Source: Paenibacillus sp. PCH8 (GTDB taxonomy: Bacteria > Bacillota > Bacilli > Paenibacillales > Paenibacillaceae). Taken from it: 64,000 nucleotides of DNA. The notes beneath the pieces were generated by a model. The model was not told the DNA's origin, searched no databases, and saw nothing but the letters and a program-made list of their open reading frames with translations. This document shows, one piece after another, positions 19,905 to 28,372 of the stretch. The stretch lies in contig NZ_PKQK01000001.1 in the NCBI RefSeq assembly GCF_002968835.1, positions 2,542,001-2,606,000 of the forward strand, read 5' to 3'. The translations under genes and the position numbers were made by a program. Each line of letters starts with the position of its first letter. Within the stretch, counting starts at the first letter, position 1.

Positions 19905-20245
19905 AGATTGTATTCTTAACGGATATTCATGGGGGATATATTGCACCGATTGTAGGTGATCTCGTAATTGAAAAAGAAACTCCCGATTCGTTCCACCAGA
20001 CTGACTTGCATCTGACACTGCAAGATAAAGATGTGACGGAGTTGGTCCTCACGGGCATGCAGACCGAGGTATGTGTAGACACGACTTGCCGCAGAGCCTA
20101 CAGTCTGGGATACAAGGTTAATTTGGTTGGAGATGCACACAGCACATGGAATTCAAACACGCTCAAAGCGAATCAGATTATAGAGTATCATAATACGGTT
20201 CTGAGGTTGTTTGCCAATGTGGTGGATTCGGAGAGTGTGCTGTAA
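19901..20245 (+). pseudogene. Isochorismatase-family hydrolase, N-terminally truncated
   Basis: The 114-residue frame matches only the C-terminal two thirds of an isochorismatase-like cysteine hydrolase (usually about 180 residues). It keeps the catalytic Lys region (VIEKETPDSFHQT) and nucleophile region (GMQTEVCVDTTCRRAYS), then VGDAHSTWN. The normal first ~60 residues, including the catalytic Asp of the D-x-Q motif, are absent; the first codons come directly after the GNAT gene. The D-K-C triad is therefore incomplete and the protein is probably inactive. A tiny frame of 22 codons (20245-20313) follows directly. Confidence 0.8.
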
Positions 20246-20309
20246 TGATCGTCGTACTGGATCAGAAGGACTTGAGAGACTATTTGGATAAACAGCTGGA
20301 GGAGATCGT

Positions 20310-20600
20310 TTGAATATCCATAAAAGAATACTTAACCTTTCTGCTTGGCTTGCTGCTTTAGCTATTTTCGTTATTCCCGGAACCGTGTATACGGAAGATG
20401 GCCCGCTACGAACAGAATATGGTTTCCCACTCCGCTTCTTCACGGATTATCACTATGCGAAACCGGACGATACGATATGGTTTTTTTCTACAGCAAGCAT
20501 TAATATTCTTGAATATTTGTTGAATGTCCTGATTATTTATAATGTTATCCTATTTATCAAGAAGAGAGCAGACCGTTCAAAAAGAGTAGACCGATTCTAA
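20310..20600 (+). CDS. Small two-helix membrane protein, unknown function
   Basis: The 96-residue protein starts at TTG 20310, with GGAGGAG nine bases upstream. Hydrophobic segments lie at about residues 8-25 (LSAWLAALAIFVIPGTVY) and 63-85, joined by an extracellular loop rich in aromatic residues (FPLRFFTDYHY). The C-terminus is strongly basic and cytoplasmic. No family was recognised. The preceding 22-codon frame (MIVVLDQKDLRDYLDKQ...) ends over its start and may be a remnant or leader. Confidence 0.6.
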   Translation: MNIHKRILNLSAWLAALAIFVIPGTVYTEDGPLRTEYGFPLRFFTDYHYAKPDDTIWFFSTASINILEYLLNVLIIYNVILFIKKRADRSKRVDRF

Positions 20601-20643
20601 TGAAATGCGCTTGGAAAAGTTAACCCGGGAAGGAGAATTACAA

Positions 20644-21123
20644 ATGGAAACATTTTTTCGTTATAACTGGATGGTGCGTGAGCAATGGTATGCGTGGTGT
20701 GAGGATGTACCGCTGGAAGAATTGCTTCGGCCTCGGACGGGCGGAGTAGGCAACATATTACAAACGTTGTTTCATATCATTGATGTAGAGTGGAGCTGGC
20801 TTCAGTTGCTTCAGGGCAAACCGGATGATGCGGAAGACTTTGCAAATTACCAGAGTCTTGAGGCTGTAAGGCAATTTGATCGCAAATTACGTCCCGAGGT
20901 GGAAACATTCGTTAATGCATGGGATACCAGTATGGAAAAGAGAGCTTATATCGATCATCGACTGGATGGTGACATCGTTATCAATTCATGGGGAGAAGTC
21001 ATGCGTCACGTGATTGCTCATGAGATTCACCATATGGGACAGTTGTCCGTATGGGCCAGAGAATTGGGCAAGCAGCCGGTATCCGCCAATGTCATTGGCA
21101 AAGGACTTATTATACCTGAGTGA
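20644..21123 (+). CDS. DinB-family protein
   Basis: The 159-residue four-helix protein starts at ATG 20644, with AAGGAG upstream (an in-frame ATG at 20605 has none). The DinB/YfiT metal-site histidines are visible: one in TLFHIIDVEWSWL and two in HVIAHEIHHMGQLSVWARELG. DinB-like proteins include damage-inducible proteins of unknown function and bacillithiol transferases. The specific reaction here is unknown. Confidence 0.88.
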   Translation: METFFRYNWMVREQWYAWCEDVPLEELLRPRTGGVGNILQTLFHIIDVEWSWLQLLQGKPDDAEDFANYQSLEAVRQFDRKLRPEVETFVNAWDTSMEKRAYIDHRLDGDIVINSWGEVMRHVIAHEIHHMGQLSVWARELGKQPVSANVIGKGLIIPE

Positions 21124-21169
21124 CTGGAAGAGAAAGTGCGATATGACATGAATGAACGGAGGAGCAGTG

Positions 21170-21602
21170 ATGATACATTGCAGGAGAGCTACGATTCAGG
21201 ATAGCGAAGTGATGAGCCAATTATCCCATCAACTGGGTTATATCAGCACAACTGAAGAAATCATGGGGAGATTAACTCGGCTCTCTTCATTAACAGACCA
21301 TTATGTATGTGTGGCTGAGATCAATTCGGAGGTCGTGGGCTGGGGCCATGTACAGGGAATGCATTCCATAGAGAGTCCTTCTTGCCGAGATTGGTGGACT
21401 GGTTGTGGATGGGATTCATCAAGGGATGGGGATTGGTAAGAAAATCATGAGCGAATGCGAGGAATGGGCTCGGGTTAACGGCTTTAATAGCATTCGGGTA
21501 CGTTGTAACGGAAAAAGGGAATCTGCACATCGGTTTTATATAGCAATCGGATATGAAGAGAGGAAATGGCAGAAGGTATTTGATAAACGACTGTTCATCT
21601 AA
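21170..21602 (+). pseudogene. GNAT acetyltransferase broken by a frameshift near 21385
   Basis: The first frame (ATG 21170, GGAGGAG upstream) encodes MIHCRRATIQDSEVMSQLSH to HSIESPSC and then leaves the family pattern. The next frame continues EIGGLVVDGIHQGMGIGKKI, which is GNAT motif A, then SAHRFYIAIGYEERKWQKVF. A conserved protein of about 145 residues is restored by adding two bases (or removing one) around 21382-21387, for example making S-C-A-E-I-G-G. Unlike the other shifts in this window it is not in a G run. Confidence 0.8.
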
Positions 21603-21637
21603 ACTTGTGTCTGTACAGCTCATATGGAAGGATGAGA

Positions 21638-22507
21638 ATGATGACTACCGAACTTGGCCGTATAAAGTGGATTCAACTGGATGAAGGAGTTCAGCAGGTG
21701 CTTGAACAAGCCAGTCGGGTCACTCCCTTGATACCTGGACTAGAAGCCACTGTGATGAGAATAGAACTTGGTAATCAGCATTACGTATTGAAGGTGTGGA
21801 ACAAGGAGTCGAAACCGGATATCGGCAAGCAATATCGACTATTATCGAAGCTGCACCAGAGTGGAATTCGTGTATCCAAGCCTTACGGTTGGGGAATGGA
21901 CGAGCAACAGAATCAGGTGCTGCTAACGAGCTATGATGGTGAGCGTGTTACCCTATTAACAGATGACATACTGACAAGCCTGGCTCAGCAATTAATGGAG
22001 GTTCATCGTTATCCGGTGAATGAAGTGCATGCTGGAGAAGATGTAGGATACATATCCAGATACGATTTTGTGGGATACTTTTTTCATCAAGTAGAGTTAC
22101 ATGAAGATATAAATGCTATTCTTGCAAACCTGATTCAGCATGTCCAGATTAGACAGGACCGTTTGATTCATGGCGATTATAACCTGGGAAATATTCTTGC
22201 AATGGATGACAACTACACCATTATTGATTGGACCAATGGACAGTATGGAGATCCAAGGTACGACGTAGCATGGACTGTTTTTCTCATCAGCATCTATCAT
22301 GGGGAAGGTTATGGCGAGGTTTTTCAAGCCGAATATAGACGTACAACAAGTTACACACTGGAAGAAGAGCGGATTTTTGAAGCAGTCGCTTGTCTGCGCT
22401 GGATACTGTTAAGGCGCGTTGGTGATGTACCAATGGGGCCACATGTAATGGAACGGGTTCACAGGATTACTCTCCATAACCCGTTCTTGAATGAGAACCT
22501 GCTGTAA
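21638..22507 (+). CDS. Aminoglycoside phosphotransferase-family kinase
   Basis: The protein is about 289 residues with an APH/choline-kinase fold. The Brenner motif RLIHGDYNLGNIL and the metal-binding IIDWTNGQYGDPRYDVAW segment are intact, and the N-lobe Lys lies in HYVLKVW. The start is ambiguous among ATG 21632, 21638 and 21641; GGAAGG at 21626-21631 favours the later two. The substrate is unknown (small-molecule alcohol, antibiotic or sugar). Confidence 0.85.
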   Translation: MMTTELGRIKWIQLDEGVQQVLEQASRVTPLIPGLEATVMRIELGNQHYVLKVWNKESKPDIGKQYRLLSKLHQSGIRVSKPYGWGMDEQQNQVLLTSYDGERVTLLTDDILTSLAQQLMEVHRYPVNEVHAGEDVGYISRYDFVGYFFHQVELHEDINAILANLIQHVQIRQDRLIHGDYNLGNILAMDDNYTIIDWTNGQYGDPRYDVAWTVFLISIYHGEGYGEVFQAEYRRTTSYTLEEERIFEAVACLRWILLRRVGDVPMGPHVMERVHRITLHNPFLNENLL

Positions 22508-22646
22508 TCATAGCAACGAAGATGTGTACAATGAAGACAGCATACCATGTGTGAGAGTAAAGGCCATATTTACGCAAAATAAATAAATAGCTTGTCCTAA
22601 AATAGCGTTCCTTGCATACCTATGGTAATAGAGGAGCGTGATAGTC

Positions 22647-22994
22647 ATGGAACAGAAAGTGCAAACCTATTTTGAACTGAAACAACAGCAAAAGGACATA
22701 GAGCAACAATTGTCTGTACTGCGGGATGAGATTGTCGCCTATTGTGCGGAACACGGAGTCTATGAGACGCAGGTCGGTGGTTACACGGTGAAAACGGTGC
22801 TTCAGCACCGGAAGGAGTACGATGATCAGAAGCTGTATGCTTCTCTTCCCGATCCGGACATCTGGCGACTGCTGTCCAAGGTGGACAGCCATAAGCTGAA
22901 AAGCCTGATCAAGCTGAACATTCTGTCCGAGGAACAGGTTAGTCCTGCATGTACGGTGAAACAGGTGACCTTGCTACAGGTGGATAAGCTGTAA
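22647..22994 (+). CDS. Small coiled-coil protein, unknown function
   Basis: The 115-residue protein has a charged coiled-coil N-terminus (residues about 1-35, rich in Glu, Gln and Lys), then a compact part VGGYTVKTVLQHRKEYDDQK and IWRLLSKVDSHKLKSLIKLN. The style resembles small phage Gp157-type or nuclease-accessory proteins, but no family is claimed. The start is ATG 22647 with GAGGAG upstream. No neighbour shares its operon. Confidence 0.6.
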   Translation: MEQKVQTYFELKQQQKDIEQQLSVLRDEIVAYCAEHGVYETQVGGYTVKTVLQHRKEYDDQKLYASLPDPDIWRLLSKVDSHKLKSLIKLNILSEEQVSPACTVKQVTLLQVDKL

Positions 22995-23180
22995 CGCCTC
23001 ATGCCCTTATCCTAATCATAATGTACATAAGTTGACTTCAACTGACCGTCACAAAGCACTTCCAACGATTAGAATTCTATTGCGATTTTGCAATGGAACA
23101 TGGAGGTGTTTTTGTTTTGCCGACAGGGTATGGGATCAAAAGAAGTAAAATTTAAGGGGGAAGAAGTTTAATTTATTCAT

Positions 23181-23194
23181 GGTAAGCGCATACA
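23181..23194 (+). promoter_or_regulatory. cre-like site upstream of the xylanase
   Basis: GGTAAGCGCATACA matches the catabolite-responsive consensus TGWAANCGNTNWCA at 12 of 14 positions and lies 43 bp before the xylanase start. Carbon-catabolite repression by CcpA would be expected for this gene, but one weak match is not proof. Confidence 0.3.
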
Positions 23195-23236
23195 AAAAAC
23201 GATATGATGGATAAAACGGGCAGGGAGGAATTGTAA

Positions 23237-24238
23237 ATGTCAACGGAAATTCCATCGCTACATGCTGCTTACGCCAACAAGTTCAAAATAGGTGCTGCAG
23301 TACATACGAGGATGTTGCAGTCTGAAGGAGATTTTATCGCAAAACACTTCAATAGCATCACCGCAGAGAATCAGATGAAGTTTGAAGAGATACACCCGGA
23401 AGAGGAACATTATATGTTCGAAGCCGCAGATGAAATCGTCGATTTTGCTGTTGGCAAAGGAATTGCTGTTCGCGGACACACTCTGGTGTGGCATAATCAG
23501 ACATCGAAATGGGTCTTTCAGGATGCTTCAGGTGCTCCGGCTTCCAGGGAGCTACTGTTATCCCGCTTGAAGCAACATATAGATACGGTAGTAGGTCGGT
23601 ATAAGGGACAGATATATGCATGGGATGTCGTTAATGAAGCTATTGAAGACAAGACGGAGCTGTTTATGCGGGACACGAAGTGGCTGGAGTTGCTGGGAGA
23701 AGACTATTTGTTGCAAGCTTTCAGCATGGCTCACGAAGCGGACCCGAATGCCCTGCTGTTCTATAATGATTACAATGAGACGGACCCGGTCAAACGGGAG
23801 AAAATATACAACTTGGTTCAGTCCCTCTTGGAAAAGGGAGCACCTGTACATGGAATCGGTATGCAGGGACACTGGAATATCCATGGTCCTTCGATTGAGG
23901 AGATCCGAATGGCCATCGAGCGTTACGCTTCACTGGATGTACAGTTGCATGTTACCGAAATGGACTTGTCCGTATTTCGCCATGAGGATCGCCGAACGGA
24001 TCTCACTGCGCCCACTTCGGAAATGGCTGAGTTACAGGAGCGTCGGTATGAAGAAATCTTCAATCTATTCCGTGAGTATGAATCCTCCATTACATCTGTG
24101 ACGTTCTGGGGAGTGGCAGACGATTATACCTGGCTGGATCATTTTCCAGTACGTGGACGCAAGAACTGGCCTTTTGTGTTTGACCAGCAGATGCAGCCGA
24201 AGGAATCATTCTGGCGTATCATTAACGCATTACAATAA
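23237..24238 (+). CDS. Endo-1,4-beta-xylanase, GH10, intracellular
   Basis: The 333-residue single-domain glycoside hydrolase family 10 enzyme cleaves xylan or xylo-oligosaccharides with retention. The acid/base is Glu134 in WDVVNEAI and the nucleophile is Glu241 in HVTEMDLS. NSITAENQMKFEEIHP and RGHTLVWHNQTSKWVF line the glycone site, and VTFWGVADDYTWLD is the late GH10 motif. There is no signal peptide and no binding module, so it should act inside the cell on imported oligosaccharides, as do IXT6-type enzymes. GGGAGGAATTGTAA precedes the ATG. Confidence 0.95.
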   Translation: MSTEIPSLHAAYANKFKIGAAVHTRMLQSEGDFIAKHFNSITAENQMKFEEIHPEEEHYMFEAADEIVDFAVGKGIAVRGHTLVWHNQTSKWVFQDASGAPASRELLLSRLKQHIDTVVGRYKGQIYAWDVVNEAIEDKTELFMRDTKWLELLGEDYLLQAFSMAHEADPNALLFYNDYNETDPVKREKIYNLVQSLLEKGAPVHGIGMQGHWNIHGPSIEEIRMAIERYASLDVQLHVTEMDLSVFRHEDRRTDLTAPTSEMAELQERRYEEIFNLFREYESSITSVTFWGVADDYTWLDHFPVRGRKNWPFVFDQQMQPKESFWRIINALQ

Positions 24239-24582
24239 TCGGTTACATTTTTGAAGAAGGAACTTTCGCCAAGCGGATGATGTTTGTTACATTCATATTT
24301 ATTGTCGCTGGTCATCATCATCGAATACATGAAAAGCAGAAGCAAATTTTCACCGGAGTAGTATAGTTCCATGTTTTTAAGCGGTCCTGGTATACAGGAT
24401 CGTTTTTTTTTTTTGACTGTAGCAAAGAAGAATGGATGGCTGACAGCCATGGACACGCTGTTCATTGGCTAGGGGACCGCTATTCCGACTGGAGCTTCCA
24501 TTTACATCATAGCCATTGTTCATTACACTTGATGAGTAGTACCTCGTTTAAACCCAATTCAGATCATCAGGAGGATATTATT
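24239..24582. other. Intergenic region between xylanase and PNP
   Basis: This stretch of 344 bases holds the xylanase terminator (24382-24414) and a perfect palindrome ATGGCT-gac-AGCCAT at 24436-24450, upstream of the PNP gene, which could be an operator. An in-frame upstream extension of the PNP frame exists (from 24436) but is His/Ser-rich, lacks a ribosome site and is not coding-like. Nothing else is seen. Confidence 0.5.
24382..24414 (+). terminator. Rho-independent terminator after the xylanase
   Basis: CGGTCCTG pairs with CAGGATCG (one G-T wobble) around GTATA, followed by twelve T. Confidence 0.9.
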
Positions 24583-25401
24583 ATGCATCAATCCGCACAT
24601 ATTCAGGAAGCAAGAGATTACATATTAAGCCGAATCAGTAACAAGCCTGCCGTAGGCATGATTCTGGGATCAGGGCTGGGAGCGCTCGCGGACGAGATTG
24701 AAAATGCGACAGTCATTCCGTATACGGATATTCCGTATTTCGCTCAATCGGAGGCCATCGGGCATGCCAATGAACTGGTCATTGGGGAACTGATGGGCCA
24801 TACGGTTGTAGCGATGAAGGGACGTCTTCATTATTATGAAGGTTTTACACTGGACGAAGTGACTTTCCCGGTTCGGATCATGAAGGCACTGGGTGTCGAG
24901 CGATTACTCATCACGAATGCCTGCGGAGCAATCAACACAAGCTTTGAGCCGGGACAGCTGATGCTCATTACAGATCATATTAACCTGGTAGGCAACAATC
25001 CGTTGATGGGACCAAATAACGCCGAACTGGGTGTGCGTTTCCCGGATGTGTCCCAGGTGTACAACCGCGAACTCCGCAGTATTGCCCTGAAAGTTGCAGC
25101 AGAACAGAATGTTGGCCTTCAGCAAGGTGTCTATGCATGGTGGAGTGGTCCGGCATATGAAACACCAGCCGAGATTCGCATGATTCGCACCATGGGTGCG
25201 GATGCTGTGGGAATGTCCACGGTACCTGAAGCCATTGTCGCCATTCATGGTGGATTGAAAGTGCTGGGGATCTCCTGTCTGACCAACATGGCTTGTGGCA
25301 TTCTGGATCAGCCGTTAAGTCATGATGAAGTCATTGAAGTTGCTGCGCAAGTGAAAACAACTTTCATTGGGCTGGTTAAAGGCATTCTGAAAGAGATCTA
25401 A
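24583..25401 (+). CDS. pupG: Purine nucleoside phosphorylase, trimeric type
   Basis: The 272-residue enzyme converts inosine or guanosine plus phosphate to the free base and ribose 1-phosphate. Family landmarks are MILGSGLGALAD (phosphate loop), KGRLHYYEGF, NACGAINTSF, ITDHINLVGNNPL, the base-site Glu in SGPAYETPAEIR, VGMSTVPEAI and SCLTNMACGI with the base-site Asn. The length and motifs match the low-molecular-mass trimeric class (PunA/PupG), not DeoD. The start is ATG 24583 with AGGAGG upstream. It is the last primary-metabolism gene before the biosynthetic cluster. Confidence 0.95.
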   Translation: MHQSAHIQEARDYILSRISNKPAVGMILGSGLGALADEIENATVIPYTDIPYFAQSEAIGHANELVIGELMGHTVVAMKGRLHYYEGFTLDEVTFPVRIMKALGVERLLITNACGAINTSFEPGQLMLITDHINLVGNNPLMGPNNAELGVRFPDVSQVYNRELRSIALKVAAEQNVGLQQGVYAWWSGPAYETPAEIRMIRTMGADAVGMSTVPEAIVAIHGGLKVLGISCLTNMACGILDQPLSHDEVIEVAAQVKTTFIGLVKGILKEI

Positions 25402-25752
25402 TCCGTTGGCTTCAAACTACTTCAAACGACAAAAAAAGCATGACCCATATCGGAGTTCATCCGATGGGCATGCTTTTTTTGGGCTTAGATGGAGGAAGTT
25501 ACCCCGAATTTTCTATCGAATACAGATGAAATGTATGACTATTAAATATTTGTGAATATATGCCAAAAATCATTGCTTGGATCAAGAAAATTATGATAGT
25601 ATCGAAGTCAGAGAATATATGGAATAATTACAAAATGTAGGCCTTTTATTCAGATGCCCATACGTTCTCTTTCAGATGCCTGACCACAGCATTGGTGCTA
25701 CTAACATTCTGATTTTCGAAGATTACATGTCTCACGTGAGGAGGAATCATTC
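25402..25752. other. Intergenic region at the left border of the biosynthetic cluster
   Basis: This stretch of 351 bases contains the PNP terminator and, further on, an A+T-rich leader. A 10-bp direct repeat TTCAGATGCC occurs at 25649-25658 and 25671-25680, 22 bp apart, i.e. about two helical turns. That spacing suits binding by an AraC-type regulator such as the one at 28373. No convincing -35/-10 pair was assigned. Confidence 0.45.
25431..25480. terminator. Bidirectional terminator after PNP
   Basis: A7-GCATG...CCGATGGG-CATGC-T7: outer arms AAAAAAAGCATG and CATGCTTTTTTT are perfect complements, with an inner CCCATATCGG/CCGATGGG stem interrupted by two bases. It can stop transcription from both sides and isolates the cluster. 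Confidence 0.9.
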
Positions 25753-26034
25753 TTGCAAGAATATCCTGTGGCTTATGATCAGTTTGATATCGATTTTTAT
25801 CAAGTAGTAGAATTATTTTCTGAACAAAAGCTGGATGTAGATGCATTAGATGAAGATCTAAGGGTTCTGGGATTAAACTCTATTACATTTATCAAACTGA
25901 TAATCGCCTTGGAGAATAAATTCAATATTGAGATGGACGATGAGTATCTTGAATTGGAGAACTTCACTACGTTGCAGCATTTGAAAGACAGTTTGCGTAC
26001 GTGCATTCACTATGAAGTTCCCAATGAATCTTAG
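25753..26034 (+). CDS. Free-standing acyl carrier protein
   Basis: The 93-residue, acidic four-helix protein starts at TTG 25753, with GAGGAGG 8 bases upstream. The phosphopantetheine site is LGLNSITFIKLIIALE with Ser43. The usual Asp before the Ser is Asn here. Following the site, KFNIEMDDEYLELENFTTLQHL matches helix III of discrete carrier proteins that hold starter units. It lies 90 bp upstream of an acyl-CoA dehydrogenase. ACP + dehydrogenase + AMP-ligase sets are known to prepare 2-enoyl fatty acyl starters (Lip-type lipopeptide genes) or pyrrole starters (PltL/PltE); here the ligase is a FAAL, which favours an acyl chain. Confidence 0.88.
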   Translation: MQEYPVAYDQFDIDFYQVVELFSEQKLDVDALDEDLRVLGLNSITFIKLIIALENKFNIEMDDEYLELENFTTLQHLKDSLRTCIHYEVPNES

Positions 26035-26125
26035 GGTCATGTTCCTCAAATACCTCATATAAGAAAATCACAGCATAGAGTCCTACTAAATCAACTCATA
26101 ACTTGAAAATCAGGAGTGATATGTG

Positions 26126-27322
26126 ATGAAGGTTGAATTGAATGCAGAGCAATTGATGTGGCAGGAGAAATTCAAGGATTTCGTAGACAGTGAGATTATT
26201 CCATATGCGGACGTGAACGATAGCGAAGAGCGAATTCATCCAGATCTTCTTGCGAAAATAACGGAGGCTGGTTATCTGGGCTCGATGCTGCCTCGTACGT
26301 ATGGAGGAATGGAGCTGGACAATATCACCATAGGAATTCTGAACGAAGAGGTTGGACGAGGTTGCTCTTCTGTAAGAAGTCTGTTAACCGTTCAAGGTAT
26401 GGTAGGTTTAGCTATTTTGCGTTGGGGAACTGAACAGCAGAGGCAGCATTGGTTGCCGAAACTGGCTGCGGGTACAACCTTGGGATCTTTCGGACTGACC
26501 GAACCTAATGTTGGAAGTGACGCCAAGAATATTGAAACAACGGCCGTGCTAGACGGGGACGAATACATACTTAACGGTCAGAAAAGATGGATTACCATGG
26601 GGCAGCTTGCTGGCGTTTTTCTAATTATTGCCCAATGTGAGAACAAACCGACAGCGTTTATCGTGGAAAGAGATTCCATTGGATTCAGTGTTGAACCGAT
26701 GAGCGGGCTACTTGGAGCAAGGGCATCCATGATTGCCGAACTGAATATGAATGATTGTCGAATTCCTAAGGAAAACCTTCTGGGTCAAGTAGGGACAGGA
26801 TTATCGCATGTTGCTCTGCCTTGTTTGGATTATGGAAGGTATACCATTGCTTGTGGTTGTGTTGGCTTGGCGAAGGCTTGTCTCGATGCATCCGTACATT
26901 ATGCCAATTCCAGAATACAATTCGGAAGAGCTATTCGCGAGAATCAAATGATACAGAAAATGATTACTGAAATGTCAGTCAACATGAAAGCTGCCCGCAT
27001 GCTCTGTTACAGAGCGGGATATTTACGGGATGTAGGTGATCCGGAAAGTATTATGGAAACCTGGACAGCCAAATATTTCGCTTCAACTATGGTAAACAAA
27101 ATTGCCAGTGATGCCGTTCAAATTCATGGTGCCAACGGATGTCATAATGGTTACCCTGTAGAAAGATATTATCGGGATGCTAGAATCAATGAGATTATTG
27201 AAGGGACAACGCAAATGCATGAGATTCTCATAGCCACACAGGAAGTGGTTACTCATCGCCGTGAAATGAGACGTTCAAACAAGGCGGAAAAAATCAAGGA
27301 TAGCGCGAATCGAAACGTTTAG
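26126..27322 (+). CDS. Acyl-CoA dehydrogenase-family flavoenzyme (acyl-ACP oxidation)
   Basis: The protein of 398 residues from ATG 26126 (GTG 26123 also possible; AGGAG upstream) is a full-length FAD enzyme of the acyl-CoA dehydrogenase family. FAD/substrate motifs GSFGLTEPNVGSDAKNI and LNGQKRWITMG are present, R-x-Q-F-G is in ANSRIQFGRAI, and the catalytic base is Glu359 in the I-x-E-G-T context. QIHGANGCHNGYPVERYYRDA is the C-terminal signature. It follows the free ACP, so the likely substrate is an acyl group on that carrier, giving a 2,3-unsaturated starter. The hairpin at 27383-27438 ends this small operon. Confidence 0.88.
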   Translation: MKVELNAEQLMWQEKFKDFVDSEIIPYADVNDSEERIHPDLLAKITEAGYLGSMLPRTYGGMELDNITIGILNEEVGRGCSSVRSLLTVQGMVGLAILRWGTEQQRQHWLPKLAAGTTLGSFGLTEPNVGSDAKNIETTAVLDGDEYILNGQKRWITMGQLAGVFLIIAQCENKPTAFIVERDSIGFSVEPMSGLLGARASMIAELNMNDCRIPKENLLGQVGTGLSHVALPCLDYGRYTIACGCVGLAKACLDASVHYANSRIQFGRAIRENQMIQKMITEMSVNMKAARMLCYRAGYLRDVGDPESIMETWTAKYFASTMVNKIASDAVQIHGANGCHNGYPVERYYRDARINEIIEGTTQMHEILIATQEVVTHRREMRRSNKAEKIKDSANRNV

Positions 27323-27382
27323 ATTTCACATTGAATGTTGCGAATGACCCGGGATTTACTTCCCTCTTCAGGACCTAAAGAC

Positions 27383-27438
27383 AAGCCCTTTTTTTGCATT
27401 AGGCAGAATCATTCATTATGCTAAGAAAAAAAGGGCTT
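27383..27438. terminator. Bidirectional terminator after the dehydrogenase
   Basis: AAGCCCTTTTTTT (27383-27395) and AAAAAAAGGGCTT (27426-27438) are perfect 13-bp complements, with an inner GCAT/ATGC pair. The T7 tract is inside the left arm on the plus strand, so the clearest terminator geometry is partly folded, but the hairpin is strong. Confidence 0.7.
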
Positions 27439-27500
27439 TATCATTAGGTTCTTTAATGTTGTACCAATACGATCTAGGGAAGATACGGAGTTGATTAAGT

Positions 27501-28307
27501 TTGAAACGGATTGGGCAGGGACAGACAGCAGAAATATTCAGACATGGTGAGACTTCAATTCTCAAACTCTTCAGAGAAGATTTCTCTGAAGAAGCGATTC
27601 AGCACGAGTTTGATAATGCTCGAATCGTTTTGAAACTGGGGGTTAAATGTCCAAGAACAATCGATATGGTGATGATTAATAATCGCAAAGGAATCATATT
27701 TGAGTTGGCGAGTGGAAGGACACTTCTCGAAGAAATGATAATCAAGCCTTGGTCCATTGAGCGAAGAGCAAGACAGATGGCAGCGTTGCATTATCAGGTA
27801 CATCAACAATCTGGCGAGCAGATTAAGCAAAAGCACAAAGCGATTCTGGCGAAAAATATAACGAATACTGGCGATCTATCCGATGCTGAAAAGGAACAGA
27901 TCATACACTATTTAAACACTCTTCCAGAAGGCTTATCTCTATGTCATGGGGATTTTCATCCCAACAATGTGATTACGGGCAAAGAGGCCTGGATTATAGA
28001 CTGGATGACAGGTGCATCGGGCTGTCCAGCAGCAGATGTGGCAAGAACCCTGGTGTTATTGAAATATGGGAATCTTCCCAAGGGTACGCCCTTGGTCATG
28101 AGAACGCTGCTAAAGCTAATCAAAAGTAGAATGAGCAAAGCCTATATTGAACATTATTTATTTCTTTCGGGTATGGAGATTCGCGAGATTCATCGTTGGG
28201 TACTTCCCATAGCAGCAGCCAGGCTCACCGAGTGGATTCCTCCCGAGGAAAAAACTGATTTAATCGTTTACATCCGTAATCAGCTTGGAAAATTCAACGC
28301 GAACTGA
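27501..28307 (+). CDS. APH-fold phosphotransferase, possible self-resistance or tailoring kinase
   Basis: The 268-residue kinase-like protein has the small N-lobe MKRIGQGQTAEIFRHGE with Lys in SILKLFRE, Brenner motif LSLCHGDFHPNNVI and WIIDWMTGASGCPAADVART. This is the TIGR02172-like phosphotransferase group. The start is TTG 27501, with a weak CGGAG site. It lies inside the cluster between the starter-unit genes and the regulator. Location suggests phosphorylation of the product or an intermediate (self-protection), but primary-metabolism roles are equally possible. Confidence 0.78.
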   Translation: MKRIGQGQTAEIFRHGETSILKLFREDFSEEAIQHEFDNARIVLKLGVKCPRTIDMVMINNRKGIIFELASGRTLLEEMIIKPWSIERRARQMAALHYQVHQQSGEQIKQKHKAILAKNITNTGDLSDAEKEQIIHYLNTLPEGLSLCHGDFHPNNVITGKEAWIIDWMTGASGCPAADVARTLVLLKYGNLPKGTPLVMRTLLKLIKSRMSKAYIEHYLFLSGMEIREIHRWVLPIAAARLTEWIPPEEKTDLIVYIRNQLGKFNAN

Positions 28308-28372
28308 ATGAAGGTGTTACTTCGCAAATCGTTCTCAAAACCGTCCGAAAAACAATCAGGAGGTTACCCATA

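Noticed and set aside
26123..26128. GTG 26123 as the dehydrogenase start
   Set aside because: ATG 26126 has better spacing from AGGAG; the difference is one residue and does not matter.
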